Shown here in pieces: positions 25,541 to 33,158 of a stretch of 64,000 nucleotides of DNA; positions within the stretch are counted from its first letter, which is position 1, and every line of letters begins with the position of its first letter. The stretch comes from JACVRW01 sp963819115. GTDB taxonomy: Bacteria; Actinomycetota; Thermoleophilia; Solirubrobacterales; Thermoleophilaceae. The notes under the pieces were generated by a model that saw only the letters and a program-made list of their open reading frames with translations, had not been told where the DNA came from and did no database searches. The stretch spans positions 124,001-188,000 of the forward strand of contig CAWFUR010000011.1 in the NCBI GenBank assembly GCA_963819115.1. The letters run 5' to 3'. The position numbers and the translations under genes were made by a program.

Positions 25541-26581
25541 GTGAGCGCCCGCCCCCTCCTCTCCATGCCCTTTTCCCGAGGCCGCCTGGCCATCGCCTGC
25601 GCGGCGCTGCTCGCGCTCGCGTGCGCCTCCCCCGCGGCGGCGAAGCCGGCGACCGGCCCGAAGCTCAGGGTCCCGCGGGCCAAGCTGGCGGCAGCGTTCC
25701 ACTGCCCGCGGCCGGTGAAGCACGCGAAGAGCACCCCGATCATGCTCGTGACCGGTACCGGCGCCACGGGTGCGCAGGCCTACCTCATCGGCAAGGACGC
25801 GATCGACACGTACGGGCACCCGGCGTGTTACGTCGACTTCCCCAACTCCACCACGGCGGACATCCAGGTCTCCGTGCAGTACCTCGTGTGGGGACTGCGC
25901 CGGGAGGCTGCTCTGGCCGGACGCAAGGTGGCGGTCTTCGGGATAAGCCAGGGCGGCCTGCTCCCCCGGATGGCACTCACCTACTGGCCCGATCTCCGGA
26001 GCAAGGTGTCGGACGTGCTCGCGGCAGCGGGCACCCAGCACGGGACCATCGTTGGTCGCGGGTCGGCGGAGGACTGCTCTGCCAGCCATCCGTGCACCCC
26101 GGCGGGATGGCAGCAGCGGAGCGGCTCAAAGCTCCTCAACGCGCTCAACTCGTATCCCGACGAGACCCCCGGGAACGTGTCCTACACGACCGTTCGCTCG
26201 CTCACGGACGAGACGGTTCAGCCGCAGGGCGGCAAGCACCCCACCTCCGCGCTCGCGGGCGCCACCAACATCCTCATCCAGAAGGTGTGCCCGGGCCGGA
26301 CCACCGGGCACATCGGCACAGCGCTCGACTCGGTGACGTTCGCGGCCTTCGAGGACGCGATCGCACACGGCGGAAAGGGCAGGTCGGGCGCCGCGAAGGT
26401 GTCGCGACTGCCGGCCAACGTCTGCTCCCATCCCTTCGGCCCCGGCCTCGACGAGGCCACGACCATGGGACTCCTGAGGGCCGCGGGCAACCTCACCTCA
26501 GGCCAGAGCGCATCGGCGCCGCAGGTGAAGGCCGAGCCGAAGCTCAAGCCGTACGTGAAGCACGCCGTGCGCAAGCGTTAG
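25541..26581 (+). CDS. Secreted lipase of the Candida antarctica lipase B type
   Basis: After a signal peptide (cleavage near residue 34, PAAA), the enzyme matches CalB-type lipases around the whole triad: GISQGGL with Ser136 followed by a WPDLRSKV segment, RSLTDETVQPQ with Asp223, and GRTTGHIGT with His257. CalB-like lipases hydrolyse esters without a large lid. A TAGGCT hexamer lies 7 bp before the GTG start; an internal ATG at 25565 could also be used. It follows the CocE-like hydrolase by 49 bp, and both are exported. Confidence 0.85.
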   Translation: MSARPLLSMPFSRGRLAIACAALLALACASPAAAKPATGPKLRVPRAKLAAAFHCPRPVKHAKSTPIMLVTGTGATGAQAYLIGKDAIDTYGHPACYVDFPNSTTADIQVSVQYLVWGLRREAALAGRKVAVFGISQGGLLPRMALTYWPDLRSKVSDVLAAAGTQHGTIVGRGSAEDCSASHPCTPAGWQQRSGSKLLNALNSYPDETPGNVSYTTVRSLTDETVQPQGGKHPTSALAGATNILIQKVCPGRTTGHIGTALDSVTFAAFEDAIAHGGKGRSGAAKVSRLPANVCSHPFGPGLDEATTMGLLRAAGNLTSGQSASAPQVKAEPKLKPYVKHAVRKR

Positions 26582-26753
26582 CGCCGGGGCTCGACACGCG
26601 TTTACGAAAACCACCGTATGGGGGGTCAACGTAACGAGCGTCGAGCGACGCGAGGAACATTTATTCCCCTATAGGTAGTCAACGTTCCTAGTGTGGGGCG
26701 CGCGGCCACGTGACGACCGGCCACCCACCCCGCCGCCGTGCGCTGGACCCGGA
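26582..26753. other. Intergenic region with R2 palindrome
   Basis: These 172 bp between the convergent lipase and acetamidase genes contain a GGGGGTCAACGT half-site at 26621-26632 and the palindrome at 26652-26690. I see no ORF. Confidence 0.6.
26652..26690. repeat. R2 repeat, second full palindrome
   Basis: Arms GAGGAAC (26652-26658) and GTTCCTA (26684-26690) enclose TTCCCCTATAGG. Arm spacing and inner core match the element at 19453-19491, and the outward flank CGACGC on the left mirrors the GCGTCG flank there. Confidence 0.75.
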
Positions 26754-27830
26754 TCAAACCTCGAACACGTCCAGCGGCATCGCCGCTGACACCAGCGCGT
26801 TCGGTGCGTCGACCAGCTCGGACACGCGCAGCTCCACGGCGGCGCTCATCAGGACGTAGGCCGGCTCGCGCTCCATCCCGTGCTCCTGCTCGAGCCACTC
26901 GAGCATCTCGATCAGCGCCCGGCGGGTGGCCAGGTTCAGGTCGAGGTCCGCGTTGGAGCCGTCGTCGGCCAGCGGGATGCCGGTGGTGGCGAAGTAGCGC
27001 CGGCCCGGACGCGGCGGTGCCTCCCAGGCGGGGAAGCGCGGCTGCCAGCCGTCCCGCCGCACGCCCACCCTGACGGTGGCCGAGCCACCGGTCTCGATCG
27101 CCGACAGGCACACCTCGCCGTCGCCCTGGGCGAAGTGCAGGTCCCCGATCGACAGCATCGCCCCGGGCAAGTGGACCGGCAGGAGCAGGCGGCTCCCGGC
27201 CATCAGGTCGCGCACGTCCATGTTCCCGCCGTTCTCACGCGGCGGGTACGTGCGCAGGCCCTCCGCCGCCGAGGGCGGCGCCGCGCCCTCGGCGCTCGGC
27301 ATGTCCACGGCGGCTCCGGTGGCCGCCAGCGCGGCCTCGCGCTCGTGCGCGCGCGCGAAGAGCTCCCGCGACATGCCCACCCCGATCACACCTGCGAAGA
27401 CCCCTGCGGGAACGGCCACACCGGGCACGTCCTCGGAGCGCGCGTGGCTCCCGTCGAGCTCCCAGCGGGCCAGGAAGGCCCGCGGGAACAGATCGCCGAG
27501 CCAGCCCGACCCCGGCCAGATGCCCGTCCAGCCGAAGTCGTCCGTCTCGTAGCCGAGCACGTCCACCTCGAGCACGTCGCCGGGCTCGGCCCCGCGCACC
27601 TCCAGCGGGCCGGTGAGCGGATGGGCCAGAGCGTCGAGGTCCAGGAGGTCATCGTGCACCGAGTCGCGCGTGAGCGTGCCGTCGCGCGAGTCGCGCAGCT
27701 CGAACACCACCTCCTCGCCCGGATCGACCGAGGCCACAGGGGCGATCTCCGGATGCCAGCGGTTGTGACCGCCCGCGGCGCCGTGGTCGAGGCGCGTGGA
27801 GCGGTCGATCTCGATCCGCGTGGAAGACAT
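26754..27830 (-). CDS. Acetamidase/formamidase-family protein
   Basis: The 358-residue protein fits the FmdA/AmdA family: GHNRWHPEIAPV near the N-terminus, PLTGPLEVRGAEPGDVLEV, a GGNMDVRDL block and the GDLHFAQGDGEV block with the metal-region His and Glu. These enzymes hydrolyse formamide or short amides to ammonia and the acid. The ATG start is the last three bases of an R1 repeat, so the repeat forms the whole immediate 5' region of the gene. Confidence 0.9.
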   Translation of the reverse strand: MSSTRIEIDRSTRLDHGAAGGHNRWHPEIAPVASVDPGEEVVFELRDSRDGTLTRDSVHDDLLDLDALAHPLTGPLEVRGAEPGDVLEVDVLGYETDDFGWTGIWPGSGWLGDLFPRAFLARWELDGSHARSEDVPGVAVPAGVFAGVIGVGMSRELFARAHEREAALAATGAAVDMPSAEGAAPPSAAEGLRTYPPRENGGNMDVRDLMAGSRLLLPVHLPGAMLSIGDLHFAQGDGEVCLSAIETGGSATVRVGVRRDGWQPRFPAWEAPPRPGRRYFATTGIPLADDGSNADLDLNLATRRALIEMLEWLEQEHGMEREPAYVLMSAAVELRVSELVDAPNALVSAAMPLDVFEV

Positions 27831-27873
27831 GCTGCGGTGCTCGGCCCGATCACCGATCGGGCCTGCGCTCCTC
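27828..27873 (-). repeat. Hairpin repeat R1, locus 4, reaching the acetamidase ATG
   Basis: On the minus strand the unit reads GAGGAGCGCA, hairpin GGCCCGATC-GGT-GATCGGGCC (27843-27863), GAGCACCGCAGC, ATG. Compared with the common form the stem has one extra G on the left and one extra C on the right, a paired insertion. The terminal ATG is the acetamidase start codon. Confidence 0.85.
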
Positions 27874-27883
27874 GGCAGGGCCT

Positions 27884-29071
27884 CTAAAGGCCGTAGCTCC
27901 GGCCGATCACGTCGAGCATGACCTCGTCCGTGCCCGCGCCGATGCGGTTCAGGCGCATGTCGCGCCAGGCCCGCTCGATCCCGTACTCCTTCATGTAGCC
28001 CGCGCCGCCGTGGATCTGGAGGCATTCGTCGGTGACCTCGCAGGCCATGCGAGCCGTGTAGAGCTTGGCCATCGAGATCTCCCTCACGGGGTACTCGCCG
28101 TTCTGGAAGCGCCAGGCGGTGGTGTAGACCATCTGGCGCCCGGCCTCGATCTTGGTGGCCATGTCCGCGAACTTGTGGCGGATCGCCTGGAACTTGCCGA
28201 TCGGGCGCCCGAAGGCGGTGCGGTCGTTGGCGAACGCGAGGGTGCGGTCGAAGCACCGCTGCGCCCCGGCCACGCAGCCCGCCGCGCCGATCAGCCGCTC
28301 GCCCTGGAGCTCCCACATGATGTGAAAGAAGCCCTTGCCCTCCTGGCCCAGCAGCGCGTCGTCCGGCACGCGCACGTCCTGGAAGGCCAGAAGCGCCGTG
28401 TCCGAGGCGTGCATCCCGAGCTTCTCGAGCTTCTTCTCGCGGATGACGCCCGGCAGGTCCATGTCCACCAGGAAGAGCGAGAAGCCGTCGTAGCCCGCGT
28501 CGGGGTCGGTCTTGGTCACGAGCACGATGAAGTCGGCCCGGTGCCCGTTGGTGATGTAGGTCTTCGATCCGTTGATCACCCAGCCGTCGCCGTCCCTCAC
28601 CGCGCGGGTCTTGATCCCGGCCACGTCAGAGCCGGCGTCGGGCTCGGTGATGCCGAGGCACGAGATCTTCTCGCCCTTGATCGCCGGGACCAGGTACCGC
28701 TGCTTCTGCTCCTCGGTACCGAACAGGTGCACGGGCGGCGTGGCCATGTCGGTGTGCACCGCCACGCCCATGCAGAGGCCGCCGGAGTTGGCTCCGGCCA
28801 TCTCCTCCGCGAGCACGAGGTTCGAGTAGTAGTCGCCGCCCTGGCCGCCGTACTCCTCCGGGTACGAGAGCCCCAGGAAGCCGAGCTCGCCCATGCGCCG
28901 GAAAACGGAGTCCGGGAAGGTCTTCTCCTCCCACTCGGCCGAGTGCGGCGCGAGCTCCTTGGCCACGAACGCGCGGATCGATTCGCGCAGCTGGTCGTGG
29001 TCGTCGTTGAAGATGAAGTGCTTGCGGCGAGCCTCGTGCGAGGGCTTCACAACGGTGTCTGCGGTGGCCAT
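27884..29071 (-). CDS. Acyl-CoA dehydrogenase
   Basis: This is a 395-residue ACAD with ITEPDAGSDVAGIKT, a QIHGGAGYMKEYGIERAWRD block and a C-terminal AGTDEVMLDVIGR. It is a paralogue of the enzyme at 20413 with the same length. The gene is divergent from the flavoprotein reductase at 29157, and a 25-bp palindrome lies 29 bp upstream of its ATG. Its TAG stop is 10 bp before an R1 repeat leading into acetamidase, so both may share a transcript. Confidence 0.95.
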   Translation of the reverse strand: MATADTVVKPSHEARRKHFIFNDDHDQLRESIRAFVAKELAPHSAEWEEKTFPDSVFRRMGELGFLGLSYPEEYGGQGGDYYSNLVLAEEMAGANSGGLCMGVAVHTDMATPPVHLFGTEEQKQRYLVPAIKGEKISCLGITEPDAGSDVAGIKTRAVRDGDGWVINGSKTYITNGHRADFIVLVTKTDPDAGYDGFSLFLVDMDLPGVIREKKLEKLGMHASDTALLAFQDVRVPDDALLGQEGKGFFHIMWELQGERLIGAAGCVAGAQRCFDRTLAFANDRTAFGRPIGKFQAIRHKFADMATKIEAGRQMVYTTAWRFQNGEYPVREISMAKLYTARMACEVTDECLQIHGGAGYMKEYGIERAWRDMRLNRIGAGTDEVMLDVIGRSYGL

Positions 29072-29099
29072 GTGCGCAAGCTAGCGCAGCCCTCCGCAA

Positions 29100-29124
29100 A
29101 AGTAAACAGTGACACTTCCTACTT
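29100..29124. promoter_or_regulatory. 25-bp palindromic operator (site 1 of a shared motif)
   Basis: The site is AAGTA-AAC-AGTG-A-CACT-TCC-TACTT, a near-complete palindrome centred on 29112 between the divergent acyl-CoA dehydrogenase and flavoprotein genes. The site at 33120-33144 is identical in 18 of 25 positions. The regulator is not known; the MerR at 36861 or an outside TetR are candidates. Confidence 0.65.
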
Positions 29125-29156
29125 TCCGCACCAGCCCTTGACTAGGGTCATCGCCC

Positions 29157-30527
29157 GTGGCGGAGCGAGAGTTCGACGTGGTCGTGGTGGGTGCGGGGCC
29201 CGCCGGGGAGGTGTGCTCGGGACGGCTCGGGGACGCCGGTCTCGAGGTGGCCCTGGTGGAGCAGGAGCTGGTGGGAGGCGAGTGCAGCTTCTACGCCTGC
29301 ATGCCCTCCAAGGCGCTGCTCCGTCCCGGTGAGCTTCTGGCCGAGGTGCGGCGCATCCCGGGCGTGAGCGAGGCGGTGACCCGCGGTCTGGACGTGCCGG
29401 CCGTGCTCGCACGCCGCGACGAGATCATCCACGACCTCGACGACTCGGGAATGCTGCCCTGGCTCGACGCCCACAACATCACCCTCGTGCGCGGCCGGGC
29501 GCGCTTCGAGGGCGAGCGCCGGCTGCGCGTGGGGGACGACGTTCTCGTGGCCCGCACCGCGGTGGTGGTGGCCGCGGGAAGCGGAGCGGCGGTGCCGCCG
29601 ATCGACGGCCTGCGCGAGGCGCGGCCATGGACCAACCGCGAGGCCACCACCACAAAGGAGGTGCCGGCGCGGCTGGCCGTGCTCGGCGGGGGGGTGGTGG
29701 GCGTGGAGATGGCCCAGTCCTGGAGCACGCTCGGCTCGCAGGTCACGCTGATCGAGGCCGCTGACCGGCTGATCTCGAACGAGGAGCCGTTCGCGGGCGA
29801 GCAGGTGCGCACGTCGCTGCACGAGCGCGGTGTGGACGTCCGGGTGGGCGCCAAGGCCACCGCCGTCCGAGCGAGTGGCGGAGAGGTGGAGGTGGAGCTC
29901 GAGACCGGCGGGCCGGTGCGCGCGGACCGGCTTCTGGTGGCCGTCGGGCGCACCCCGCACACCGACGACCTCGGGCTGGAGACCATCGGGCTGGAGCCCG
30001 GCAGGCCGATCCACGTGGACGACCGGATGCGGGCGAAGGACTGGCTCTACGCGATCGGCGACGTGAACGGCCGCGTGCTGCTCACGCACATGGGCAAGTA
30101 CCAGGCGCGGGTGGCCTGCGGGGTGATCCTGGGCGGCGACGACGAGGTGCACCCCGAGGCCGACGGCAAGCTCTCCCCGCGCGTCATCTTCACCGATCCG
30201 CAGGTGGCCGCCGTGGGCCACACGCTGGAGTCGGCCGAGGCCGCGGGGTTCTCCGTGCGCGTGCTCGAGGTGCCCACCCAGAGCACGCCGGGCGCGAGCT
30301 TCTACGGCCGCGACGGCACGCCCGGGACCTGTCGCCTGATCGTGGACGAAGAGCACGGCGTGGTGGTGGGCGCCACGTTCACCGGCCAGGAGGTGGCGGA
30401 GTGGCTGCACGCCGCCACCATCGCGGTGGTGGGCGAGGTCCCGCTGGAGCGCCTGGCGCACGCCGTGCCCTCGTTCCCCACCCGCAGCGAGGTGTGGCTA
30501 AAGCTGCTCGAGCAGTACGGTCTCTGA
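29157..30527 (+). CDS. Dihydrolipoamide dehydrogenase-like flavoprotein
   Basis: This 456-residue class-I pyridine nucleotide-disulfide oxidoreductase has the FAD motif GAGPAG, the redox pair C43-x4-C48 in GGECSFYACMPSK, a NAD(P)H motif LGGGVVGVEMAQ and a C-terminal HAVPSFPTRSE that supplies the active-site His and Glu. It could be a lipoamide, mycothione or related disulfide reductase. No E1/E2 partner is nearby. TAGGGT 8 bp before the GTG suggests a leaderless mRNA under the adjacent operator. Confidence 0.88.
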   Translation: MAEREFDVVVVGAGPAGEVCSGRLGDAGLEVALVEQELVGGECSFYACMPSKALLRPGELLAEVRRIPGVSEAVTRGLDVPAVLARRDEIIHDLDDSGMLPWLDAHNITLVRGRARFEGERRLRVGDDVLVARTAVVVAAGSGAAVPPIDGLREARPWTNREATTTKEVPARLAVLGGGVVGVEMAQSWSTLGSQVTLIEAADRLISNEEPFAGEQVRTSLHERGVDVRVGAKATAVRASGGEVEVELETGGPVRADRLLVAVGRTPHTDDLGLETIGLEPGRPIHVDDRMRAKDWLYAIGDVNGRVLLTHMGKYQARVACGVILGGDDEVHPEADGKLSPRVIFTDPQVAAVGHTLESAEAAGFSVRVLEVPTQSTPGASFYGRDGTPGTCRLIVDEEHGVVVGATFTGQEVAEWLHAATIAVVGEVPLERLAHAVPSFPTRSEVWLKLLEQYGL

Positions 30528-30543
30528 CGATGGAGGTGTTGCC

Positions 30544-31182
30544 GTGGACGTGGTGATCGCCGGCGGGCACGGGCAGATCGCCCTGCGCCTCGAGAAGCTC
30601 CTCGCCGCGCGCGGGGACACGGCCCGCGGCCTGATCCGCAACCCGGATCACGCCGGCGACCTGGAGGCGGTGGGGGCGCGGCCGGTGGTGTTCGACCTCG
30701 AGAGCGAGGACGACCTGTCGCCCTGGCTCGAAGGCGCCGACGCCGTGGTGTTCGCCGCCGGCGCGGGGCCGGGAAGCGGGGCGGCCCGCAAGCAGACGAT
30801 GGACCTGGGCGGAGCCGTGAAGCTGATCGAGGCGGCATGGTCCGCGGCGGTGCCGCGCTACGTGATGATCAGCTCCATCGGCGCGGACCACCCGGAGCGG
30901 GCCTCGGGAGACATGGGGCCCTATCTGGAGGCGAAGGCCGCCGCCGACTCGGCGCTCGAGAGCAGCGGCCTCGAGTACACGATCATCCGGCCGGGCGGTC
31001 TCACCGACGACCAGGGCACGGGGCGCGTGACGATCGGGCAGGACCTGGGCTACGCGCAGGTTCCGCGCGACGACGTGGCCGCCACGATCCTGGCCGTGCT
31101 CGACACGCCCTCCACGGCGGGGAAGGCCTTCACGCTGCTCGGGGGAGACGTGCCGATCGACGAGGCCGTACGAGCGCTCTGA
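30544..31182 (+). CDS. Atypical SDR, NAD(P)H-binding (NmrA/YwnB-like)
   Basis: The 212-residue protein opens with a GGHGQIALRL nucleotide-binding loop and has SSIGAD, a YLEAKAAAD segment and YTIIRPGGLTDD, the standard blocks of SDR_a5-type proteins. Substrate is unknown. A GGAGGTG ribosome site precedes the GTG start, 16 bp after the flavoprotein gene. Its stop overlaps the following gene as CTGA. Confidence 0.88.
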   Translation: MDVVIAGGHGQIALRLEKLLAARGDTARGLIRNPDHAGDLEAVGARPVVFDLESEDDLSPWLEGADAVVFAAGAGPGSGAARKQTMDLGGAVKLIEAAWSAAVPRYVMISSIGADHPERASGDMGPYLEAKAAADSALESSGLEYTIIRPGGLTDDQGTGRVTIGQDLGYAQVPRDDVAATILAVLDTPSTAGKAFTLLGGDVPIDEAVRAL

Positions 31183-31487
31183 CCGCCGCGCGCGCCCGAC
31201 TCGACCTCGAGGGTCCGCGCGCCAGCGAGGTCCTGCGCCGGGTTCGATCGATCCCGCGGGGCTGCGTCACCACCTACGGCGACCTCTCCCCGGGCTCCCC
31301 GCGCCTCGCCGGGGCGGTGCTCTCCGCCTGTCATGACGACACCGTGCCGTGGCATCGGGTGGTGCGCGCGGACGGCTCGCTGGCCAAGGGCGACCGGCAG
31401 CGGAGCCTGCTCGTGGCGGAGGGGGTGCCCTTCCGCCAGGACCGGGTGGACATGCGTTCGGCCTGGTGCCCGCCGGACCCGGCGTAG
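31179..31487 (+). CDS. Alkyltransferase-like (ATL) DNA-binding protein
   Basis: The 102-residue protein resembles the C-terminal domain of O6-alkylguanine-DNA alkyltransferases: IPRGCVTTYGDLS, an AGAVLSACHDD recognition region and VPWHRVV, then LLVAEGVPF. In active enzymes the motif is PCHRVV; here Trp58 replaces the acceptor cysteine, as in ATL proteins that flag alkylated guanine for nucleotide excision repair. The only nearby start is CTG at 31179, overlapping the SDR stop. Confidence 0.82.
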   Translation: MTAARARLDLEGPRASEVLRRVRSIPRGCVTTYGDLSPGSPRLAGAVLSACHDDTVPWHRVVRADGSLAKGDRQRSLLVAEGVPFRQDRVDMRSAWCPPDPA

Positions 31488-31492
31488 TAGAA

Positions 31493-32287
31493 ATGACGGG
31501 AATGGCCTACGCCACGCTCCTCTACGACGTGCGCGACGACGGCGTGGCGACGATCGCGCTGAACTCGCCGGAGTCACGCAATGCGCTCTCCAACGAGCTG
31601 CTGGGCGACCTGCTGGACGCCTTCGAGTCGGCGCGCGACGACGAGCGCGTCCGCTGTGTGGTGCTCACCTCCACGCATGAGAAGGTCTTCAGCGCCGGCG
31701 GGAACCTCGAGGGGTTCGCCGCGGACGTGCCGCTCGTGCACAAGCACTTCGGCACCGAGCGCTTCCCGCGCCTGTTCAAGCTGATCGGGCAGCTGGGCAA
31801 GCCCACGATCTGTGCCGCGAACGGCCACGTCCTGGCCGGCGCGCTCGGGCTCGCGCTGGCCTGCGACCTGATCGTGGCCAAGGACAGCGCGACGTTCGGC
31901 ACGCCCGAGATCAACGTCGGCGTCTTCCCCTTCATGATCATGGCGCTGATCTACCGCAACGTGCCGCGCAAGAAGACGAACGAGCTGCTCCTGCTGGGCG
32001 ACCGGATGAGCGCGGAGGAGGCCCGCGAGGCCGGCCTCGTGAACCGGGTCGTGGCCGCCGAGGATTTCGAAGCGGCGGTGGACGACTGGGCCGTCCGGCT
32101 CGCCGCCAAGTCGCCCGTGATGATGAGGTTGGGCAAGGACGCCATGTACCGCCAGCTCGACATGGCGTTCGAGGACGCGCTGGACTACCTGCGCGCGCAG
32201 CTTTCGATCGCCTTCACCACGGAGGACATTCAGGAAGGGGTGCGCGCGTTCTTCGAGAAACGCGATCCCAGCTGGACCGGCCGCTGA
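31493..32287 (+). CDS. Enoyl-CoA hydratase/isomerase family protein
   Basis: The 264-residue crotonase-fold protein has KVFSAGGNLEGF and ANGHVLAGALGLALACDLIVA (given in two parts: ANGHVLAGALG and LALACDLIVA), the two oxyanion-hole blocks. Glutamates at GTPEINVGVFP fit the second catalytic position of the superfamily. A second ATG at 31502 could be the true start. It lies 5 bp after the ATL gene and 2 bp before the arginase-like gene. Confidence 0.9.
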   Translation: MTGMAYATLLYDVRDDGVATIALNSPESRNALSNELLGDLLDAFESARDDERVRCVVLTSTHEKVFSAGGNLEGFAADVPLVHKHFGTERFPRLFKLIGQLGKPTICAANGHVLAGALGLALACDLIVAKDSATFGTPEINVGVFPFMIMALIYRNVPRKKTNELLLLGDRMSAEEAREAGLVNRVVAAEDFEAAVDDWAVRLAAKSPVMMRLGKDAMYRQLDMAFEDALDYLRAQLSIAFTTEDIQEGVRAFFEKRDPSWTGR

Positions 32288-32289
32288 CC

Positions 32290-33132
32290 ATGGAGGTCTC
32301 GCTGGTGGCCCTCCGCTGCCGGACCTCCGATCGCACGCCCCTGGCCGGGCGCGGGGTGGAGACCCTGGCGCGCCTGATCGGCGGGCGGCTCGGCACCGAG
32401 GCACGGCAGATCGGCAGTCCCTCGGAGGCGTACGCGGCCAGCTTCGAGGACGACCTGCGCGATTCGCGCGGGTGTCTCCTGGAGGCGGGCGGCCAGGTGG
32501 ACGACGCGCTGGAGGCCGGGAGGGTGCCGGTGCTCCTGGCCGGCGAGTGCTCGATCGCCGCCACCACGCTGCCCGCCGCCCTCGTGCATCGGCCCGACGC
32601 GCGTGTGCTGTGGCTGGACGCGCATGCCGACTACAACACCCCGGCCACCACCTCGAGCGCATATCTGGGCGGCATGTCCCTGTCAGCGGCCTGCGGCGAG
32701 TGGGACGCCGGCCTCGGGGGCACGATCCCGTCCTCGCGTGTGGTGCTCGCCGGCGTGCGCGACATCGACTCCGGCGAGCGGCCGGTGCTGGACGCCGGCG
32801 CCGCGACGGTGGTCGGAGCCAGCGTGGTGGAGACCCTGGTGGCGGTGAAGAACGCCCTCGACGGCGCGCCGGTCTACGTGCACGTGGACCTCGACGTGAT
32901 CGATCCCGAGCACTTCCCGGCCCAGTTCCCCGCGCCGGGCGGCCTCCACCCCGAGAAGCTCTACGACCTGGCCGAGGCGGTGAGCGACGACTCCGAGATC
33001 GTGGGTCTCGAGGTCACCGCCTTCGAGGCGCCCGAGGACCCGGTGGAGCACGCCGCGGCGGCAGAGATCGCCATGCGCGTGCTCGATCCCTTCCTTGACC
33101 GCCTGGTTCGGGATCGTCAGAGTAAGGAGTAG
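32290..33132 (+). CDS. Arginase-superfamily protein with altered metal site
   Basis: The 280-residue protein keeps the DAHADYNTP block (Asp110, His112, Asp114) and HVDLDVIDP of ureohydrolases, so it should bind at least one metal ion. In the first motif, normally GGDHS, it reads AGECS, with Cys87 in place of the His ligand and Glu for Asp. Guanidino hydrolysis is therefore uncertain. It sits between a crotonase and an acyl-CoA carboxylase subunit, not among arginine genes. Confidence 0.8.
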   Translation: MEVSLVALRCRTSDRTPLAGRGVETLARLIGGRLGTEARQIGSPSEAYAASFEDDLRDSRGCLLEAGGQVDDALEAGRVPVLLAGECSIAATTLPAALVHRPDARVLWLDAHADYNTPATTSSAYLGGMSLSAACGEWDAGLGGTIPSSRVVLAGVRDIDSGERPVLDAGAATVVGASVVETLVAVKNALDGAPVYVHVDLDVIDPEHFPAQFPAPGGLHPEKLYDLAEAVSDDSEIVGLEVTAFEAPEDPVEHAAAAEIAMRVLDPFLDRLVRDRQSKE

Positions 33133-33144
33133 TACTTCCCACTT
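33120..33144. promoter_or_regulatory. Operator site 2 of the shared 25-bp motif
   Basis: GAGTA-AGG-AGT-AGT-ACT-TCC-CACTT matches 18 of 25 positions of the palindrome at 29100-29124 and keeps its spaced AGT/ACT half-sites. It overlaps the end of the arginase-like gene and lies 14 bp before the acyl-CoA carboxylase start, in front of its GGAGG ribosome site, which suggests a second promoter inside the series. Confidence 0.6.
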
Positions 33145-33158
33145 CCGACCGGAGGCGA

